Shown: positions 5,622 through 6,125 of the stretch, piece after piece
Layout: the number at the start of each line of letters is the position of its first letter
How positions within the stretch are numbered: the stretch's first letter is position 1
Assembly: GCA_947374445.1 (NCBI GenBank)
Contig: CANCBY010000154.1
Location: forward strand, 1 to 6,125
DNA from: Pseudobdellovibrionaceae bacterium
Lineage (GTDB): Bacteria > Bdellovibrionota > Bdellovibrionia > Bdellovibrionales > Bdellovibrionaceae
Direction: 5' to 3'
DNA length: 6,125 nucleotides
The notes under the pieces: model-generated
Seen by the model: the letters and a program-made list of their open reading frames with translations, nothing else
Told to the model about the DNA's origin: nothing
Database searches by the model: none
Translations under genes and position numbers: made by a program

Positions 5622-6125
5622 TTCACAATTAACAATCTCAAAAATATTTATAAGAATAGCTTCGGTGGTGAGCCTGCTTGTTTCAGGCTTGCTATTTAGC
5701 GGTTGTGGTGAATTTCTGCGTGGTAAAAAGCAATCTGAGCAAGTGATGAACGTTGAACTAGCTGAAAATGCTTGTTTGAAGACGATACCCCATTTTCTAA
5801 ATTCTTACTTTGTCGATAATGCAACGGTGGCCGAGATTGATCAAAATTTTGATTGTGTGCAATCAGCATTGAAGACTTTTTTGAAATACACTCGCGGCGA
5901 AGCTGCTGATCGCTATTCTGACAGAGAGTTGCAGCATTTTTTCAATCGCTATCTTTTGTCGGAAAATCAAATTTCAGATTCTTTCTTGGGTCAGGTGATG
6001 AAGTTAAAAACCTTGATGCTGGGCGGAACGAGCACCGCGTTTACTCGCACTGAAATCGATCAGCTTTCAGAAGCACTTCGCTTAATTCGAACTCAGTTCA
6101 AGGCACTGCGGGGCTTGAGTTCGTT
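5611..6125 (+). CDS. Predicted lipoprotein, 3' end cut by window edge
   Basis: The 171 codons present run off the right edge without a stop. The start is ATG at 5611, set by AGGAG 6 bases upstream. A signal peptide (Lys11 and Arg15 before a hydrophobic run at 16-29) ends in LFSGC, with the lipidated Cys at residue 32. The mature part looks largely alpha-helical, with Cys55 and Cys82 available for a disulfide. Two short segments share a pattern, RYSDRELQHFF (about 98-108) and AFTRTEIDQLS (about 143-153), each an aromatic, a Ser/Thr, then E-[LI] leading into a helix. They are spaced about 45 residues apart. They recall degenerate EF-hand-like helix-loop-helix units but lack the acidic Ca-binding loop. 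I cannot name a family. The tight overlap with the beta-barrel gene suggests the two products act together at the outer membrane. Confidence 0.85.
   Translation, partial: MFFSSQLTISKIFIRIASVVSLLVSGLLFSGCGEFLRGKKQSEQVMNVELAENACLKTIPHFLNSYFVDNATVAEIDQNFDCVQSALKTFLKYTRGEAADRYSDRELQHFFNRYLLSENQISDSFLGQVMKLKTLMLGGTSTAFTRTEIDQLSEALRLIRTQFKALRGLSS

Overview
The window looks like chromosomal DNA from a Gram-negative, LPS-making bacterium. It holds two genes for the inner core and Kdo part of lipopolysaccharide, two predicted outer-membrane beta-barrel proteins and two predicted lipoproteins. Genes are tightly packed, base composition is moderate, and there are many uncharacterised envelope proteins. 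A predatory or delta-proteobacterial lineage such as Bdellovibrionota would fit, but this is an impression from protein style, not a proof. I see no tRNA, rRNA, CRISPR array, transposase or phage gene.

Layout. Four genes lie on the minus strand, in transcription order from right to left: a GT9 heptosyltransferase-like gene (4121-3078); a Kdo transferase gene, waaA/kdtA (3081-1777), overlapping it by an ATGA junction; a 186-base gap; a predicted beta-barrel protein (1590-388); and, 10 bases further on, a lipoprotein cut by the left edge (377-1). On the plus strand, diverging from the heptosyltransferase, are a second predicted beta-barrel protein (4230-5621) and a lipoprotein (from 5611) that overlaps its last 11 bases and is cut by the right edge. 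The only non-coding stretches are 1591-1776 and 4122-4229.

How the genes fit together. The two central genes are standard LPS assembly enzymes: WaaA attaches Kdo to lipid A, and the GT9 enzyme would add heptose to the Kdo core, both on the cytoplasmic side of the inner membrane. On each side is a two-gene unit with the same order, a secreted barrel protein with a C-terminal Phe followed at once by a lipoprotein. The barrels and lipoproteins match no family I can name. The repeated pairing suggests that each barrel works with its lipoprotein at the outer membrane, which is inference.

Points worth a second look are the two barrel-lipoprotein pairs, a perfect hairpin that would hide the ribosome binding site of the left barrel gene, a duplicated start region in front of the heptosyltransferase that creates an 18-codon out-of-frame decoy ORF, departures from the usual motifs in WaaA, and two nine-base homopolymers inside the waaA gene. 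No clearly novel multi-gene system such as a defence system is visible.
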